A DNA stretch of 64,000 bases from an uncultured Ignavibacteriota bacterium (GTDB lineage: Bacteria; Bacteroidota; Ignavibacteria; Palsa-1295): contig CAIUMP010000041.1 in NCBI GenBank assembly GCA_903900335.1, positions 62,001 through 126,000 of the forward strand. The letters are read 5' to 3'. This document shows positions 28,004 through 38,523 of this stretch, in pieces; the stretch's first letter is position 1, and each line of letters starts with the position of its first letter. Made by a program: the position numbers and the translations under genes. Below the pieces are notes generated by a model. That model was not told where the DNA came from and made no database searches. It saw only the letters and a program-made list of their open reading frames with translations.

Positions 28004-28548
28004 GGTTCATCGCTCTTGCGAGCCTCATACTGCTCTTAACTTCCTGCTCTGAAAAGAAGACGCAGGAATTCGTTGGTGATAGCATAGTCTCGCGTTCTGC
28101 CGTGAATTCAGGACAACAGCCGACAGTACAGAGCGTGACAGAAGAATCCGACACGCTCGATGTTCCTGACTCCTGTATCATCGCATACGAACCAACCGCC
28201 ACCCAACAGCAGCAATTACTGAAGGCAAACCCCGACTGCGAAGAGGCGCTCGCGGATTTTGAGTTCTACACAGGGAGCCTTTCAGATTCACTTCGCGGCA
28301 GACTGCCTGTGTTCTATACGTCGTCGCGATATTGGAGGATTCGTCGATTGAGCGGCGCTGAACTTCAGGATACGCGGGAGTGGATTGGAAGGAATCAAGC
28401 GAAGGATATTGGCGTCGCATTCCTCTGCGGGGCGAAGCGGCCCTTCGTGATGACGGACGTGGCGACAACCCCGGATTATTACCAAACGATTGAGAAGCTG
28501 TACAGGATACACATCGCGTATAGCGACAAAGAGGATTCGAAACAGTGA
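28000..28548 (+). CDS. Lipoprotein of unknown function
   Basis: A 182-residue protein with a short signal peptide and lipobox (LILLLTSC, Cys at about residue 16). The acidic mature part contains a region ([19 protein letters not shown]...[18 protein letters not shown]) that I cannot assign. The GTG start overlaps the carB stop (GTGA), and its own stop overlaps the GTG of the flippase gene in the same way, so the three are probably translationally coupled. Function unknown. Confidence 0.75.
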
Positions 28549-30059
28549 GCGATAATTCCGTTGGTCGGCGTGCTGTTCGGGGTGCCGCGCTGCTTACCGG
28601 CGCGACGTACATCTCGATTGTCCTCGGCATTGCTGCGCGGAAGGCGCTGGCGTTGCTGTTGACGCCGGAGCAGGTCGGTCTGTATCAAGCGGCGATGAGT
28701 TTTGTTGATCTCGTCATCAGCTTTGCGGCGTTCTCGTTTACCAGCGCGATCATCAACGTCCGCGAGAATCTCGTTACGGAGCCGCTGCCGAATCTCAAGG
28801 AGAACATCTTCATTCTGACGGTCGGGGTCAATGGGTTCTTCACTTTGCTTGCGATGTCGCTGGGTCTGTTCTCGTTATCTAAGACGCACGGAGCAATTCT
28901 CGCCGCGTTGATAGGGGTGTATTCCGTTCAGCGGTTCCTCTCGGCGCTCGATACATTCTACACACAAATACTGGAGCGCGAACTATCATACTCAAAGATT
29001 TCAAGCGTCACGCTTGCTACGAACATCCTGCTGCACACAGCCTCGGTGGCATTTGCGTTGACAGGCGGAGGCGTTTGGGCGATACCATTGGCAACAGTGC
29101 TATCAACACTTGTTGGGTTTATTCTTGATCGTCACTTTGTCGCAAAGTCGGGACTGATTACGTTGGAGAAGCAGCCGTGGAAGTACTATGATAGAGGGAC
29201 GGCTCGCTGGCTGTGGAAATTCGGTACCAAAGTTCTATTTAATCGGGTATTTGAGAGCTGGCTGTTTAAGATAGACAATGTTCTCGTGGCATTTCTATTT
29301 GGGTCGTTCTATCTTGGTATCTATGCGCAAGCGTTCGCAATTGCACTGCTGCCAGGCATGGCTGTGAATCCCATCGTGGCGCGTGTGTCCATCGCGACGT
29401 ATGCGGAAGTGCAGCACGATCGAGTGATGCTGGAGCGTGCCTTTGCAATTACGAATTTCTTTCTCGTGCGATTGCTTGTCCCCGCCGCAATATTCGTTGC
29501 GCTCGAAAGCAAGGACCTCGTTCGCGTATTTCTCTCCTCGAATTGGGGCGGAGTCGCAGAGCCGCTCGCCGCGCTTGCTGGATTGGTATTGACCGTACCG
29601 CTTTTTGAGAATGCAAAGATGGTGCTCGGTGCAACTCTACGATTGACAGAAATATCTGTTGTGCGCGGCGCTCAACTTCTTGGGCTCGTTATTCTCATCG
29701 CGGCCTTTCAGTTCGGTGGTATTCTCTACATTGCGATCGCCGTATCGCTTGTGAACGTGCTCGGTTATGGTGCGCTTCTCTTCGTCCTCAAGCCGACAAT
29801 CGGTTTGAGGATCAAAGAGAACTTTATGCTGCCGTTGCTAATCGGAGTACTCATCGCGTTCACGTTTGTCTTTGCACTCACTCCCGCCATCGAAGGCGTG
29901 CTTCCCGTTGGTGCGAATATTCAGATCTCCGCGATCCGGCTCCTCATCTTCGGTGCGCTCATACTTGTTGGATGTAATGCGATAGAGTTCGCACTTCGGC
30001 CCGCACTCTTTCGTGCTCGTATCAGTGAGGTAGTCACTAAACTGCGGAAGGCCAAATAA
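28545..30059 (+). CDS. Polysaccharide-type flippase (Wzx/PST family, MATE-like fold)
   Basis: 504 residues with about 12-14 hydrophobic segments. The N-terminal pattern GAALLTGATYISIVLGIAARKALALLLTPEQVGLYQAAM is typical of oligosaccharide flippases, which move lipid-linked sugars across the inner membrane. A C-terminal cytoplasmic basic tail ends in TKLRKAK. The GTG start overlaps the lipoprotein stop. No glycosyltransferases are nearby, so the lipid-linked cargo is unknown. queA follows after 8 bp. Confidence 0.85.
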   Translation: MSDNSVGRRAVRGAALLTGATYISIVLGIAARKALALLLTPEQVGLYQAAMSFVDLVISFAAFSFTSAIINVRENLVTEPLPNLKENIFILTVGVNGFFTLLAMSLGLFSLSKTHGAILAALIGVYSVQRFLSALDTFYTQILERELSYSKISSVTLATNILLHTASVAFALTGGGVWAIPLATVLSTLVGFILDRHFVAKSGLITLEKQPWKYYDRGTARWLWKFGTKVLFNRVFESWLFKIDNVLVAFLFGSFYLGIYAQAFAIALLPGMAVNPIVARVSIATYAEVQHDRVMLERAFAITNFFLVRLLVPAAIFVALESKDLVRVFLSSNWGGVAEPLAALAGLVLTVPLFENAKMVLGATLRLTEISVVRGAQLLGLVILIAAFQFGGILYIAIAVSLVNVLGYGALLFVLKPTIGLRIKENFMLPLLIGVLIAFTFVFALTPAIEGVLPVGANIQISAIRLLIFGALILVGCNAIEFALRPALFRARISEVVTKLRKAK

Positions 30060-30067
30060 GAACTAAG

Positions 30068-31117
30068 ATGAGCACTCGTCTAAGCGATTACGATTACGAA
30101 CTTCCGGAACACCTCATCGCCTCGCATCCCCCTGCGCAGCGCGGGGATTCGCGGTTGCTTGTCGTGCATCGGGATTCGAAGACACGGGAGGATCGTGAGT
30201 TCAAGGACATTATCGAATGTCTGAATCTGGGTGATGTGCTCGTGCTCAATCGGACGAAGGTAATACCGGCGCGGCTGATAGGGAAGCGGGCGACTGGAGG
30301 GAAGATAGAAATATTCTTGCATCAACGATTGGAAGGCAGCGAGGAGCGATGGAAAGTACTTGCTGCGCCAGCGAGGAAGGCACGGGATGGCGATGTGATT
30401 CAATTCGAGGGATTGATATGCACTATCGAACGCGATCTGGGCGAAGGTGAGAAGATTGTCACTTTCGATAAGATTGGGGCGGAGTTTCTTCGCGCGATTG
30501 AGCGCGTTGGTCAAGTGCCACTGCCGCCATACATTCACCGTCAACCTGAGGGGGAAGACAAGGAGCGGTATCAAACGGTTTTCGCGGAAGTGCCGGGGGC
30601 AGTTGCAGCGCCGACGGCAGGGCTGCACTTTACCACCGAACTACTCGACGCGATTCGAGCGAAGGGCGTGGAAATTGCTTATGTGACGCTGCATACCGGC
30701 TTGGGTACATTCCGTCCTGTCGAGTCCGAGGATATTACTCAGCATCGGATGCATGAGGAGTTTTACGAGTTGACGGAGGCGGATGCCGCGATCATTAATG
30801 CTGCGAAGGCAGCAGGGGGGAGATGTGTCGCGGTTGGGACCACGACAGTTCGCACATTAGAGACTCTCGCTGGTGGCGGTGGCGCCACCAGCCACCCGAT
30901 TACTGCTGGGTCGGGCATGAGTGGGATATTTATCTATCCGCCGTACCAGTTTCAGGTGCCGGATGCGATGGTGACAAATTTCCACCTGCCTAAGTCCACT
31001 TTGCTGATGATGATCTCCGCTTTTGCGGGACGGGAGTTCGTAATTGATTGCTACAATCACGCGATCGAATCAGGTTATCGTTTTTTCAGTTACGGCGACG
31101 CCATGCTTATTCTCTGA
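30068..31117 (+). CDS. queA: S-adenosylmethionine:tRNA ribosyltransferase-isomerase
   Basis: 349 residues matching QueA throughout: N-terminal LSDYDYELPEHLIASHPP, DVLVLNRTKVIPARL, the conserved VPLPPYI, PGAVAAPTAGLHFT, THLGTF-like TLHTGLGTFRPV, AVGTTTVRTLE and FHLPKSTLLMMISAFAG. It transfers the ribosyl group of AdoMet to preQ1 in tRNA to give epoxyqueuosine. ATG 30068. Probably co-transcribed with the flippase. Confidence 0.97.
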   Translation: MSTRLSDYDYELPEHLIASHPPAQRGDSRLLVVHRDSKTREDREFKDIIECLNLGDVLVLNRTKVIPARLIGKRATGGKIEIFLHQRLEGSEERWKVLAAPARKARDGDVIQFEGLICTIERDLGEGEKIVTFDKIGAEFLRAIERVGQVPLPPYIHRQPEGEDKERYQTVFAEVPGAVAAPTAGLHFTTELLDAIRAKGVEIAYVTLHTGLGTFRPVESEDITQHRMHEEFYELTEADAAIINAAKAAGGRCVAVGTTTVRTLETLAGGGGATSHPITAGSGMSGIFIYPPYQFQVPDAMVTNFHLPKSTLLMMISAFAGREFVIDCYNHAIESGYRFFSYGDAMLIL

Positions 31118-31257
31118 GAAGAGCGGTAATCTCTTTTCGGGGAATATTGTTTATTCTGCCACTTTTTGACACGCCGACTGTTTACGCGCGCTGGAATTAG
31201 GTATCGCCAGTCCCACGCTGGACATTTCGACTCACTTTTGAGGAATCGCACGACCCG

Positions 31258-33129
31258 ATGAAGGTTGCTATATTAATCGCCGTCAATCTCGGCCTGATAG
31301 GTGTATTCATCTATCTGATGCGGAAGAAGAACCTGCTCTCCTACATGGATGGCGGGAAATGGTGGCTGACGTGGCTCTCGATCGCCATCATCACGCTGAT
31401 GGACGAGCTCACCTCCGTCTTCTACGTCGCGGCGGAGTCGTATCTCATCGTCGGTATCGCGGCGTTCGTCTTCATCATTGCAACTTCGGTATTGATGCGG
31501 TTTCTTTCGAGCCGCATGGTGGAGATCGCGCATATTCTGGAGCATCACGGGATACGTGGCGGAGGTGTGTATAGCTTTAGTTATCTTGTGCTCGGGCCGA
31601 CGATGTCCTTTGCGGCTGTTGCGTCGATCCTTGTGGATTACATCTTAACGGCTGCGATCTCTACTGTGTCGGCGGTCTATAATGGCGCTTCGTTCTTCCA
31701 TCTCCCGGTCTATGTAATTTATGGGTTGATGTTCCTCGTGATCTGGGCGGTGGCCTCGCTGAACATTATCGGCATTCGCGAGAACGCACGTTTCACATAC
31801 ATGATCTTCGTCGTCGCGGCAATGGTGCTGGTAACTCTCATTGTTTCCGCGATTATTGACCCAAGTCCGGGACAATTAGCTCAGGTACAGACGGGATTCC
31901 ACTCGACCTGGTTGGGGCTCACGAGTACATCAATTTTTGGTGGGATTAACTTCCTGATCTTTGGTATTGCGGGTGTTATTCTTGCATATTCGGGAATCGA
32001 GAGTGTTGTTCAAACGGCGGGGTTGGTGAAGAGTTGGAAGGATATACGGAAGGCGTACATCTTCCTTGCATGGACGGTTGGCATCGTAACGCCACTAATC
32101 ACGCTCCTTGTGCTTACAAGGACAGATATTGACTTCAAAGCGCACGAAGACGATCTCATCACCTTTTTTGCAGGGGTAATTAACGGACAGTGGTTTGCGT
32201 ATGTGGTCGGAGCATTGGCGAGCTTTACGCTCATCATGGCGGTCAACACGGCGTTCGTTGCGTCAAGTGAGTTGCTTGAGCGTGTCGCGCATCGATACGG
32301 TTTTCACTGGTTGATCAAGACGAATAAGGCGGATTCCCTCTACCGAATCCATCTCATTAACGCCACACTTTTCACGGTTATCATCGCTTTGACCGCAGGA
32401 AGCCAAACAATGCTTGCGCACATGTATGCGGTGGGGCTTGTGGCGAGCTTCACGATCAACATGGGCGCGCTCGTGTATTATCGCTACTCCGAAGGCAGCG
32501 AGGAGATACCAGATTATCACACCTCGCGCACAGGTACGCTGCTCATCTTTATCATCCTCCTGTCCTGCTTCGGATTTATCGCTTACCACAAATGGCAGGG
32601 ATTCGTCTTGTGGGCTGTCGTGGTGACGATCTTCCAGGTCATCGGACTGCGTGTTGCGAAGCGCCGCGCTCCAGAGATCGAGCAATTTCGTAAGACGGAC
32701 AGCCCAATGGAGTTGCTGTTCCGTGTTGCAGAATCGGACGAGACGAAGGATTTCCACCTCTTCTTCCGCCGCCAGCACGATTCATCGCCAATCGTCGATA
32801 ATCCGAACACGGCTTACATTACGTTCTACTCGCCGCGTTCCGGTTCGCCGCCGAAGCTTGGTCCCAATCACTTTCTGCTTACGATGCATCGTGAGTCGCT
32901 TGCCCGCAGGTTGGTTTCTCTCATCCATGTTCTGCAATACGACCTCGCGGATCGCAAGATCACGTTCCATCTCGGGTGGCCAACATCAAGCTGGGTGGAT
33001 CGCTTCTCTACGGGCGTGATGGTGTTTTCTCTAATGCGCTTGCCGCGTCGCTTCCCGGCGTACAGCTTTGTGATCGAATACGAAGGGCAAGCAAAGAAAG
33101 CGGAGGAGATTGCCAGTGTCGCGTCCTGA
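31258..33129 (+). CDS. APC-superfamily permease with extended cytosolic C-terminal domain
   Basis: 623 residues. The first 450 or so contain about 12 membrane segments of an amino acid/polyamine/organocation permease (LSIAIITLMDELTSVFYVAAES, GGVYSFSYLVLGPTMSFAAVAS, GIAGVILAYSGIESVVQTAG). The last 160 residues are soluble (FRKTDSPMELLFRVAESDE...FHLFFRRQHDSSP...ITFHLGWPTSSWVDRF), longer than in ordinary APC carriers and possibly regulatory. The transported compound cannot be predicted. The 3' end overlaps the start of ispD by 14 bp. Confidence 0.8.
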   Translation: MKVAILIAVNLGLIGVFIYLMRKKNLLSYMDGGKWWLTWLSIAIITLMDELTSVFYVAAESYLIVGIAAFVFIIATSVLMRFLSSRMVEIAHILEHHGIRGGGVYSFSYLVLGPTMSFAAVASILVDYILTAAISTVSAVYNGASFFHLPVYVIYGLMFLVIWAVASLNIIGIRENARFTYMIFVVAAMVLVTLIVSAIIDPSPGQLAQVQTGFHSTWLGLTSTSIFGGINFLIFGIAGVILAYSGIESVVQTAGLVKSWKDIRKAYIFLAWTVGIVTPLITLLVLTRTDIDFKAHEDDLITFFAGVINGQWFAYVVGALASFTLIMAVNTAFVASSELLERVAHRYGFHWLIKTNKADSLYRIHLINATLFTVIIALTAGSQTMLAHMYAVGLVASFTINMGALVYYRYSEGSEEIPDYHTSRTGTLLIFIILLSCFGFIAYHKWQGFVLWAVVVTIFQVIGLRVAKRRAPEIEQFRKTDSPMELLFRVAESDETKDFHLFFRRQHDSSPIVDNPNTAYITFYSPRSGSPPKLGPNHFLLTMHRESLARRLVSLIHVLQYDLADRKITFHLGWPTSSWVDRFSTGVMVFSLMRLPRRFPAYSFVIEYEGQAKKAEEIASVAS

Positions 33130-33811
33130 TGTTGCAGCGATCTTGGTCGCAGGCGGCTCCTCTACACGCTTCGGAAGACCGAAGCAGTTCGAGGAGATCG
33201 GCGGGCTGCCGATGTATCAGTTTGTAGCGCGTACTTTCTCGCGGATTGAGAGCATTGGGCGAATTGTGCTCGTCGGTCCGTCAGCACATCTTGCCGAGAT
33301 GACAGCAGGGATGATTCAATTCGGGACGCATACAGAGTGGAGCGTCATTGAAGGAGGGGAGAGTAGGCAAGAGTCAGTATCGAAGGGACTTAGCTCGCTG
33401 TCGAATGGTACGGATGTTTCAATCGTGCTCGTGCATGATGTTGCGCGCGCATTGATTGCCGAGTCTATTATCCAAGCAGTGATCGAATCCGCCAGAGAGC
33501 ATGGTGCCGCGATCGTCGCAATCCCTGTTGTCGACACGCTGAAGCGGGCATCAGATGGTGTGGTCGAGAGCACAGTTTCCCGGGAGCACCTCTGGCGAGC
33601 GCAGACACCGCAGGGGGCGCGAATTGACTTGCTGCGAAAGGCTCTCCACGAAGCAGCAGAGTTGGGTTTTCAGGGCACAGATGAGGCGGAGTTGCTCGAA
33701 CAAATTGGTGTAAAACCGTGGATAGTCGATGGCAGCGAGCGGAATTTTAAGCTGACATATTCGGAGGATTTGGAGCGTGCGAGAGCGATGCTTGCCGACT
33801 CGAAATCGTGA
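33116..33811 (+). CDS. ispD: 2-C-methyl-D-erythritol 4-phosphate cytidylyltransferase
   Basis: 231 residues with the nucleotidyltransferase signature AAILVAGGSSTRFGRPKQF, GGESRQESVSKGL, VHDVARALI and RAQTPQGAR. It makes CDP-methylerythritol in the non-mevalonate isoprenoid pathway. GTG 33116 has GGAGGAG seven bases upstream, inside the end of the permease gene; a TTG at 33110 is less likely. The adjacent lipid genes (plsY, gpsA) fit a membrane-precursor theme. Confidence 0.95.
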   Translation: MSRPDVAAILVAGGSSTRFGRPKQFEEIGGLPMYQFVARTFSRIESIGRIVLVGPSAHLAEMTAGMIQFGTHTEWSVIEGGESRQESVSKGLSSLSNGTDVSIVLVHDVARALIAESIIQAVIESAREHGAAIVAIPVVDTLKRASDGVVESTVSREHLWRAQTPQGARIDLLRKALHEAAELGFQGTDEAELLEQIGVKPWIVDGSERNFKLTYSEDLERARAMLADSKS

Positions 33812-33992
33812 GGTGGGGCTTAGACTTCCTACATCCTGTTTTCCGGAATCTGCGTTGACGGTTTGCTGTAATTAATAATCATTCAACGATTTGGAAACTT
33901 GGTGTGTTTACGGCGCATCTATGATAATTGGCGCGGGTGCTATCCGATCCGCATTTGATACGTTTGGTGAAAGTCGAGCTAATCAGTAATCA

Positions 33993-34682
33993 ATGATCAG
34001 TCTTCTCTTAGTTGTGCTTTCGAGCTACCTCATCGGCTCGATCCCGTTCGGCATCATTGTTTCCAAGTACTTTCGAGGTTTTGACATCCGTACGCAGGGC
34101 TCCGGGAACATCGGTTCAACGAACGCTTTCCGGGTACTCGGATGGAAACTCGGGCTATTGGTCCAGATTCTTGATATCTCAAAAGGGCTAGGGGCCGTCC
34201 TTCTTGCCACCTACTTCTTCAACGGTCTTCCGTTTCATAACGCAACCCCATTTCAAGACATCACCGTATTTCGCCTTATGGCAGGCGTTGCTGCCGTGCT
34301 TGGACACGTCTTCACGGTGTTCGCAGGCTTCAAGGGCGGAAAGGGAATTAGTACAGCAGTCGGGATGCTTGTGGGAATCGCGCCGGTCGAAGTCGGTATC
34401 GCTTTCGGCATCTTTCTATTAGTACTCTTCATCAGCGGGTACGTTTCGCTTGGCTCAATCATCGGAGCGATCGCATTCCCGATGACGATGTTCCTTCGTG
34501 AGAATGCCTTCGGGGTTCACATTACGGGTTACCCGACTCTCATCTTCTTTGCGATCGGTATTTCTCTGTTTCTCCTCTACACGCATCGTTCGAACGTAGA
34601 GCGACTGCTCGAGAAGCGCGAGAGCCGATTTGAAAAGCTTCGTTTCCTGAAATTCCTCTCACCGGGCGGCGACTCCCGCTAA
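33993..34682 (+). CDS. plsY: Acyl-phosphate:glycerol-3-phosphate acyltransferase
   Basis: 229 residues with five or so membrane segments and the PlsY motifs SSYLIGSIPFG, GSGNIGSTNAFRVLG and FKGGKGISTAVG. It makes lysophosphatidic acid from acyl phosphate and glycerol 3-phosphate at the inner membrane. It is followed 16 bp later by gpsA, which makes its glycerol 3-phosphate substrate. A 180-bp gap without visible features precedes it. Confidence 0.96.
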   Translation: MISLLLVVLSSYLIGSIPFGIIVSKYFRGFDIRTQGSGNIGSTNAFRVLGWKLGLLVQILDISKGLGAVLLATYFFNGLPFHNATPFQDITVFRLMAGVAAVLGHVFTVFAGFKGGKGISTAVGMLVGIAPVEVGIAFGIFLLVLFISGYVSLGSIIGAIAFPMTMFLRENAFGVHITGYPTLIFFAIGISLFLLYTHRSNVERLLEKRESRFEKLRFLKFLSPGGDSR

Positions 34683-34698
34683 CCAAAGGAGCCCGGCA

Positions 34699-35697
34699 GT
34701 GAATACAGCAGTCATCGGTGCTGGCGGTTGGGGCACTACGCTTGCGATATTACTCGCTGAGCGGGGCCATGCGGTCACGTTATGGGCAAGAGATGAGAAG
34801 TTCGCGGAAGAACTTACTCGCACTCGCGAGAATCGTCTCTATTTACCGGACATCCCTCTCGCCCCTTCCATTGAGATCACGCACGATAGTACTGCTCTCG
34901 CGGCAAAGGAGCTTTACGTCTTTGCGTTACCCACACAAGCGACGCGAGAGGTTGCCATAGAGCTTTCCTCCCACATCTCGCACGATGCCGGAGTGTATAT
35001 CAGTGCTTCCAAAGGCATTGAGGGTACGACACTGTCTCGCGTTACCCAGATATTGCAAGAGACACTCGGAATTGAATCTGGTAGAACAGTGGCCCTTTCA
35101 GGACCGAGCCACGCGGAAGAAGTTGCACGCGGAGTAGCGACAGCTATCGTGGTTGCCAGTGAGGAGAACAGCGTCGCGCGGGAGGTGCAGAATGCTTTCT
35201 TTCTGCCATATTTCCGGGTGTATTCAAGTTCAGATGTGGTTGGGGTGGAGATCGCCGGCGCACTGAAGAACGTGATCGCAATTTGTGCGGGCATCACGGA
35301 TGGCGCTGGATTCGGCGATAACACGAAGGCGGCACTGATGACGCGAGGTCTGGCGGAAATTAGAAGACTTGGGATTGCGCTCGGCGCAGAGGAGCATACC
35401 TTCAGCGGTCTCGCTGGTCTCGGTGATCTTGTGGTGACGTGCGCCAGTAAGCATTCGCGGAACAGATTTGTCGGCGAGCAAATCGGTCGCGGTCGACTGC
35501 TTCAAGATGTGCTCGGTGAGATGAAGATGGTGGCCGAAGGCGTGTCATCCACATCTTCTGCGTGGAATCTGGCTCAACTGCACAAGATCGAAATGCCGAT
35601 CGTTCACGAGACCTACAAAATTCTCTTCGAGGGCAAAGACCCTCGCGAAGCTACGAATGATTTGATGACGCGGAATCCAAAGTCGGAGCGGTGGTAA
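34699..35697 (+). CDS. gpsA: Glycerol-3-phosphate dehydrogenase [NAD(P)+]
   Basis: 332 residues. N-terminal Rossmann motif VIGAGGWGTTLA, then ALSGPSHAEEVARG and the catalytic region GVEIAGALKNVIAICAGITDGAGFGDNTKAALMTRG. It reduces dihydroxyacetone phosphate to glycerol 3-phosphate for phospholipid synthesis. GTG start with AGGAG about eight bases upstream. Pairs with plsY. Confidence 0.97.
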   Translation: MNTAVIGAGGWGTTLAILLAERGHAVTLWARDEKFAEELTRTRENRLYLPDIPLAPSIEITHDSTALAAKELYVFALPTQATREVAIELSSHISHDAGVYISASKGIEGTTLSRVTQILQETLGIESGRTVALSGPSHAEEVARGVATAIVVASEENSVAREVQNAFFLPYFRVYSSSDVVGVEIAGALKNVIAICAGITDGAGFGDNTKAALMTRGLAEIRRLGIALGAEEHTFSGLAGLGDLVVTCASKHSRNRFVGEQIGRGRLLQDVLGEMKMVAEGVSSTSSAWNLAQLHKIEMPIVHETYKILFEGKDPREATNDLMTRNPKSERW

Positions 35698-35773
35698 TGG
35701 GAAAGTGCGGAGGCAACCAAGCATCGTTTGGCATCGGCTTCACCTCCTGAACATCGAATGTAATTTCAACACT

Positions 35774-36760
35774 ATGCTTAAAGTCGGAGTAGCGGGAGTT
35801 GGTCATTTGGGGAAAGTCCACACGAAGTTGTGGAAACAGGTTGATGGGGTCCAATTTGTTGGAGTCTTCGACGAGAATGGCGCGATGGGAAGCGCGGCAG
35901 CAAATGAGTTCGGGGTTGAGAACTTCTCTTCACTTCATGCCCTACTAAAGCAAGTTGACGCACTTTCTATCGTTACGACCACACAAGCACACTATGCCGT
36001 GGCAAAGGCCGCGATCAGCGAAGGAAAGCATGTCCTAATAGAGAAACCCATCACAACAACGACGGAACAGGCGGAGGAATTGATCGCCCTTGCAAAGCAG
36101 CAGGGAGTGAAGATCCAAGTTGGGCATGTGGAGCGTTTCAACCCGGCATTGATTGCAGCGGAGCCCTATCTCACCGATCCGCGATTCTTCGAGTCTCACA
36201 GAATGGCACAATTCAAGCCGCGTGGGACAGATGTCGCGGTTGTGCTTGACTTAATGGTGCATGACATCGACGTGATTCTCTCCTTGGTGAAGTCACCTGT
36301 CAAATCCATTGATGCCTCCGGTGTGGCGGTTGTTTCGGAGCAATTGGATATTGCAAACGCGCGAATCAAGTTTGAGAATGGCGCAGTTGCAAACGTGACG
36401 GCAAGCCGGATATCGCAGAACCCCCTACGCAAAATGCGCGTGTTTGCGAAGGATGCCTATCTTTCCCTTGATTTTGGTGCAAAGTCAGTCGACGTATTCA
36501 GGCTGATCGCAGAAGGGGAGCACGAGAACGAGGGGAGCCTGACGATGAAGCTGGGAGAGATCGAAAAGGGGAATGTGCCCCGCACGATCATCTATGAGAA
36601 GCCTGACGTGAAGGATTTGAACCCATTGAAATACGAGCTAGAGCTTTTCCGGGATGCGGTACTCCACGATCTGCGTCCTGTGGTTGCCGGGGAGGATGGT
36701 CTCAAGGCCCTCGCGGTGGCCGAGCAGATCATTATTTCGATCGAGAAGCAGATCCTGTAG
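35774..36760 (+). CDS. Gfo/Idh/MocA-family NAD(P)-dependent oxidoreductase
   Basis: 328 residues with Rossmann motif VGVAGVGHLGKVHTKLW, the family EKP motif (VLIEKPITTTTEQAEEL) and VQVGHVERFNPA-like IQVGHVERFNPAL, followed by HDIDVILSLV. Relatives oxidise sugar hydroxyls, and some in this phylum act on UDP-GlcNAc in lipid A synthesis; that assignment is possible here but unproven. ATG 35774 was chosen because it begins the Rossmann strand; the open frame extends to 35705. Confidence 0.85.
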   Translation: MLKVGVAGVGHLGKVHTKLWKQVDGVQFVGVFDENGAMGSAAANEFGVENFSSLHALLKQVDALSIVTTTQAHYAVAKAAISEGKHVLIEKPITTTTEQAEELIALAKQQGVKIQVGHVERFNPALIAAEPYLTDPRFFESHRMAQFKPRGTDVAVVLDLMVHDIDVILSLVKSPVKSIDASGVAVVSEQLDIANARIKFENGAVANVTASRISQNPLRKMRVFAKDAYLSLDFGAKSVDVFRLIAEGEHENEGSLTMKLGEIEKGNVPRTIIYEKPDVKDLNPLKYELELFRDAVLHDLRPVVAGEDGLKALAVAEQIIISIEKQIL

Positions 36761-36944
36761 TGGCGCTCGTCTAAAAAATTGAATGTCGCGTCCAAAACTT
36801 TTACTCTGATTGCCGAAAGTTGGAGCGTTTTTCCTACCTTTCACAGTTTAATGGGCCTGAAGATCAGGTAGCAGACGAATTAGGGGAAGAGGTGGGGCCC
36901 ATCGGAATGGGGTGCTGCTGTTACTCTCCCTTTTTTTTTTGCAT

Positions 36945-38492
36945 ATGGCCCACACCGGCGATTCCATTCTCATTCTCGATTTCGGTTCTCAGTACACGCA
37001 GCTCATTGCCCGCCGCGTTCGCGAACTTGGCGTTTATGCCGAGATACTGCCTTGCACCGCAAAGCTCTCTGAGATTCAGGAGTTCAACCCTCTCGCGATA
37101 ATTCTTTCCGGAAGCCCATACAGCGTCTATGCACCTGACGCTCCTCGTTGTGCGCCAGAGGTATTCACAATGGGTCGGCCCATTCTCGGATTGTGCTACG
37201 GATTGCAGCTGATCGCAGCTCAGATGGGTGGAGAGGTTGACAAGTTCGCAAAACGGGAGTATGGCCGAGCGGAGTTGATCGTCGAGGACAAGAAGGCCAA
37301 GCTGTTCAAGGATATTCCTCCACACTCAACGGTCTGGATGTCACATGGGGATTCACTGAGCAAGATTCCGGAAGGATTTCACATCACTGCCAGGAGCACG
37401 AACGCTCCGCTTGCCGGTATCGCGAATGAGGATGAGTCCATAATCGGCATCCAGTTTCATCCCGAGGTAGTTCATACGGAGTGCGGTAGGCAGATTCTAT
37501 CAAACTTCCTATTTGATATTGCGCACGCTCAGGCGAATTGGTCGCCGCGGGATTACATCGAATCGACGGTTGCCGAGATCAAGGCCCGCGTGGGGGATGC
37601 TACGGTTATCTGTGCGTTGTCTGGTGGGGTGGATTCTGCCGTTGCTTCCGTGCTCGTGCATCGTGCGATAGGGAAGCAGTTGAAGTGTATCCACATTGAC
37701 AACGGGTTGATGCGTCGCGGCGAGAGTGCCGAAGTGGTACATACATTCCGAGATCATTTCGGCATTGATTTGGATTTCCGCGATGCTTCGGATCTGTTTC
37801 TTGATCGACTCGCTGGGGTTACTGATCCGGAGCAGAAGAGGAAGATCATCGGCAAGGCCTTCATTGATGTGCTCGCCGAAGAAGCAGAGAAATTCCTTGG
37901 TGCGAAGTTCTTGGTACAAGGGACGATCTATCCCGATGTGATCGAATCACTTTCATTTAAAGGTCCGTCTGCGACGATCAAGTCGCATCACAACGTAGGC
38001 GGATTACCGGAGAAGATGGATCTCAAGCTAATTGAGCCACTTCGCGAGCTTTTCAAGGATGAAGTTCGTAATGTGGGCCGCGCGCTTGGGATTCCTGAGC
38101 ATTTCATTGATCGCCACCCGTTCCCCGGACCTGGACTCGCTATACGTGTGATTGGTGACATCACGAAGGCGAAGCTGGAGATGCTCCGCTCGGCGGATTC
38201 GATCTTTATCGAAGAGCTCAGAAGCTGGAAGCTCTATGCGACGACGTGGCAGGCATTCACCGTTATTCTGCCCGTGCAGACAGTTGGTGTTATGGGAGAT
38301 GAGCGCACTTACGAGAATGTCGTGGCGCTCCGGGCAGTGACTTCGGTCGATGGCATGACGGCCGACTGGGCACGGCTTCCGCACGAATTCCTGGCGCATG
38401 TGTCGAACCGCATAGCGAATGAGGTACGAGGGCTTAGCCGAGTTGTCTACGACATTAGCAGCAAACCTCCGGCGACGATCGAGTGGGAATAG
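36945..38492 (+). CDS. guaA: GMP synthase (glutamine-hydrolysing)
   Basis: 515 residues. The glutaminase domain has the nucleophile Cys84 (GLCYGLQ) and QFHPEVVHT. The synthetase domain has the PP-loop LSGGVDSAV. The dimerisation domain includes [10 protein letters not shown]-like [14 protein letters not shown], and the C-terminus PPATIEWE is canonical. It converts XMP to GMP. ATG 36945 is preferred over the open frame from 36912 because [19 protein letters not shown] is the usual start. A T10 run (36931-36940) sits four bases before the ATG. A promoter-like TTG-N22-TACCTTTC (36810-36842) lies upstream. Confidence 0.97.
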   Translation: MAHTGDSILILDFGSQYTQLIARRVRELGVYAEILPCTAKLSEIQEFNPLAIILSGSPYSVYAPDAPRCAPEVFTMGRPILGLCYGLQLIAAQMGGEVDKFAKREYGRAELIVEDKKAKLFKDIPPHSTVWMSHGDSLSKIPEGFHITARSTNAPLAGIANEDESIIGIQFHPEVVHTECGRQILSNFLFDIAHAQANWSPRDYIESTVAEIKARVGDATVICALSGGVDSAVASVLVHRAIGKQLKCIHIDNGLMRRGESAEVVHTFRDHFGIDLDFRDASDLFLDRLAGVTDPEQKRKIIGKAFIDVLAEEAEKFLGAKFLVQGTIYPDVIESLSFKGPSATIKSHHNVGGLPEKMDLKLIEPLRELFKDEVRNVGRALGIPEHFIDRHPFPGPGLAIRVIGDITKAKLEMLRSADSIFIEELRSWKLYATTWQAFTVILPVQTVGVMGDERTYENVVALRAVTSVDGMTADWARLPHEFLAHVSNRIANEVRGLSRVVYDISSKPPATIEWE

Positions 38493-38523
38493 TCTAACGG
38501 TTGGTCTCATTTGACTGTCTGTC

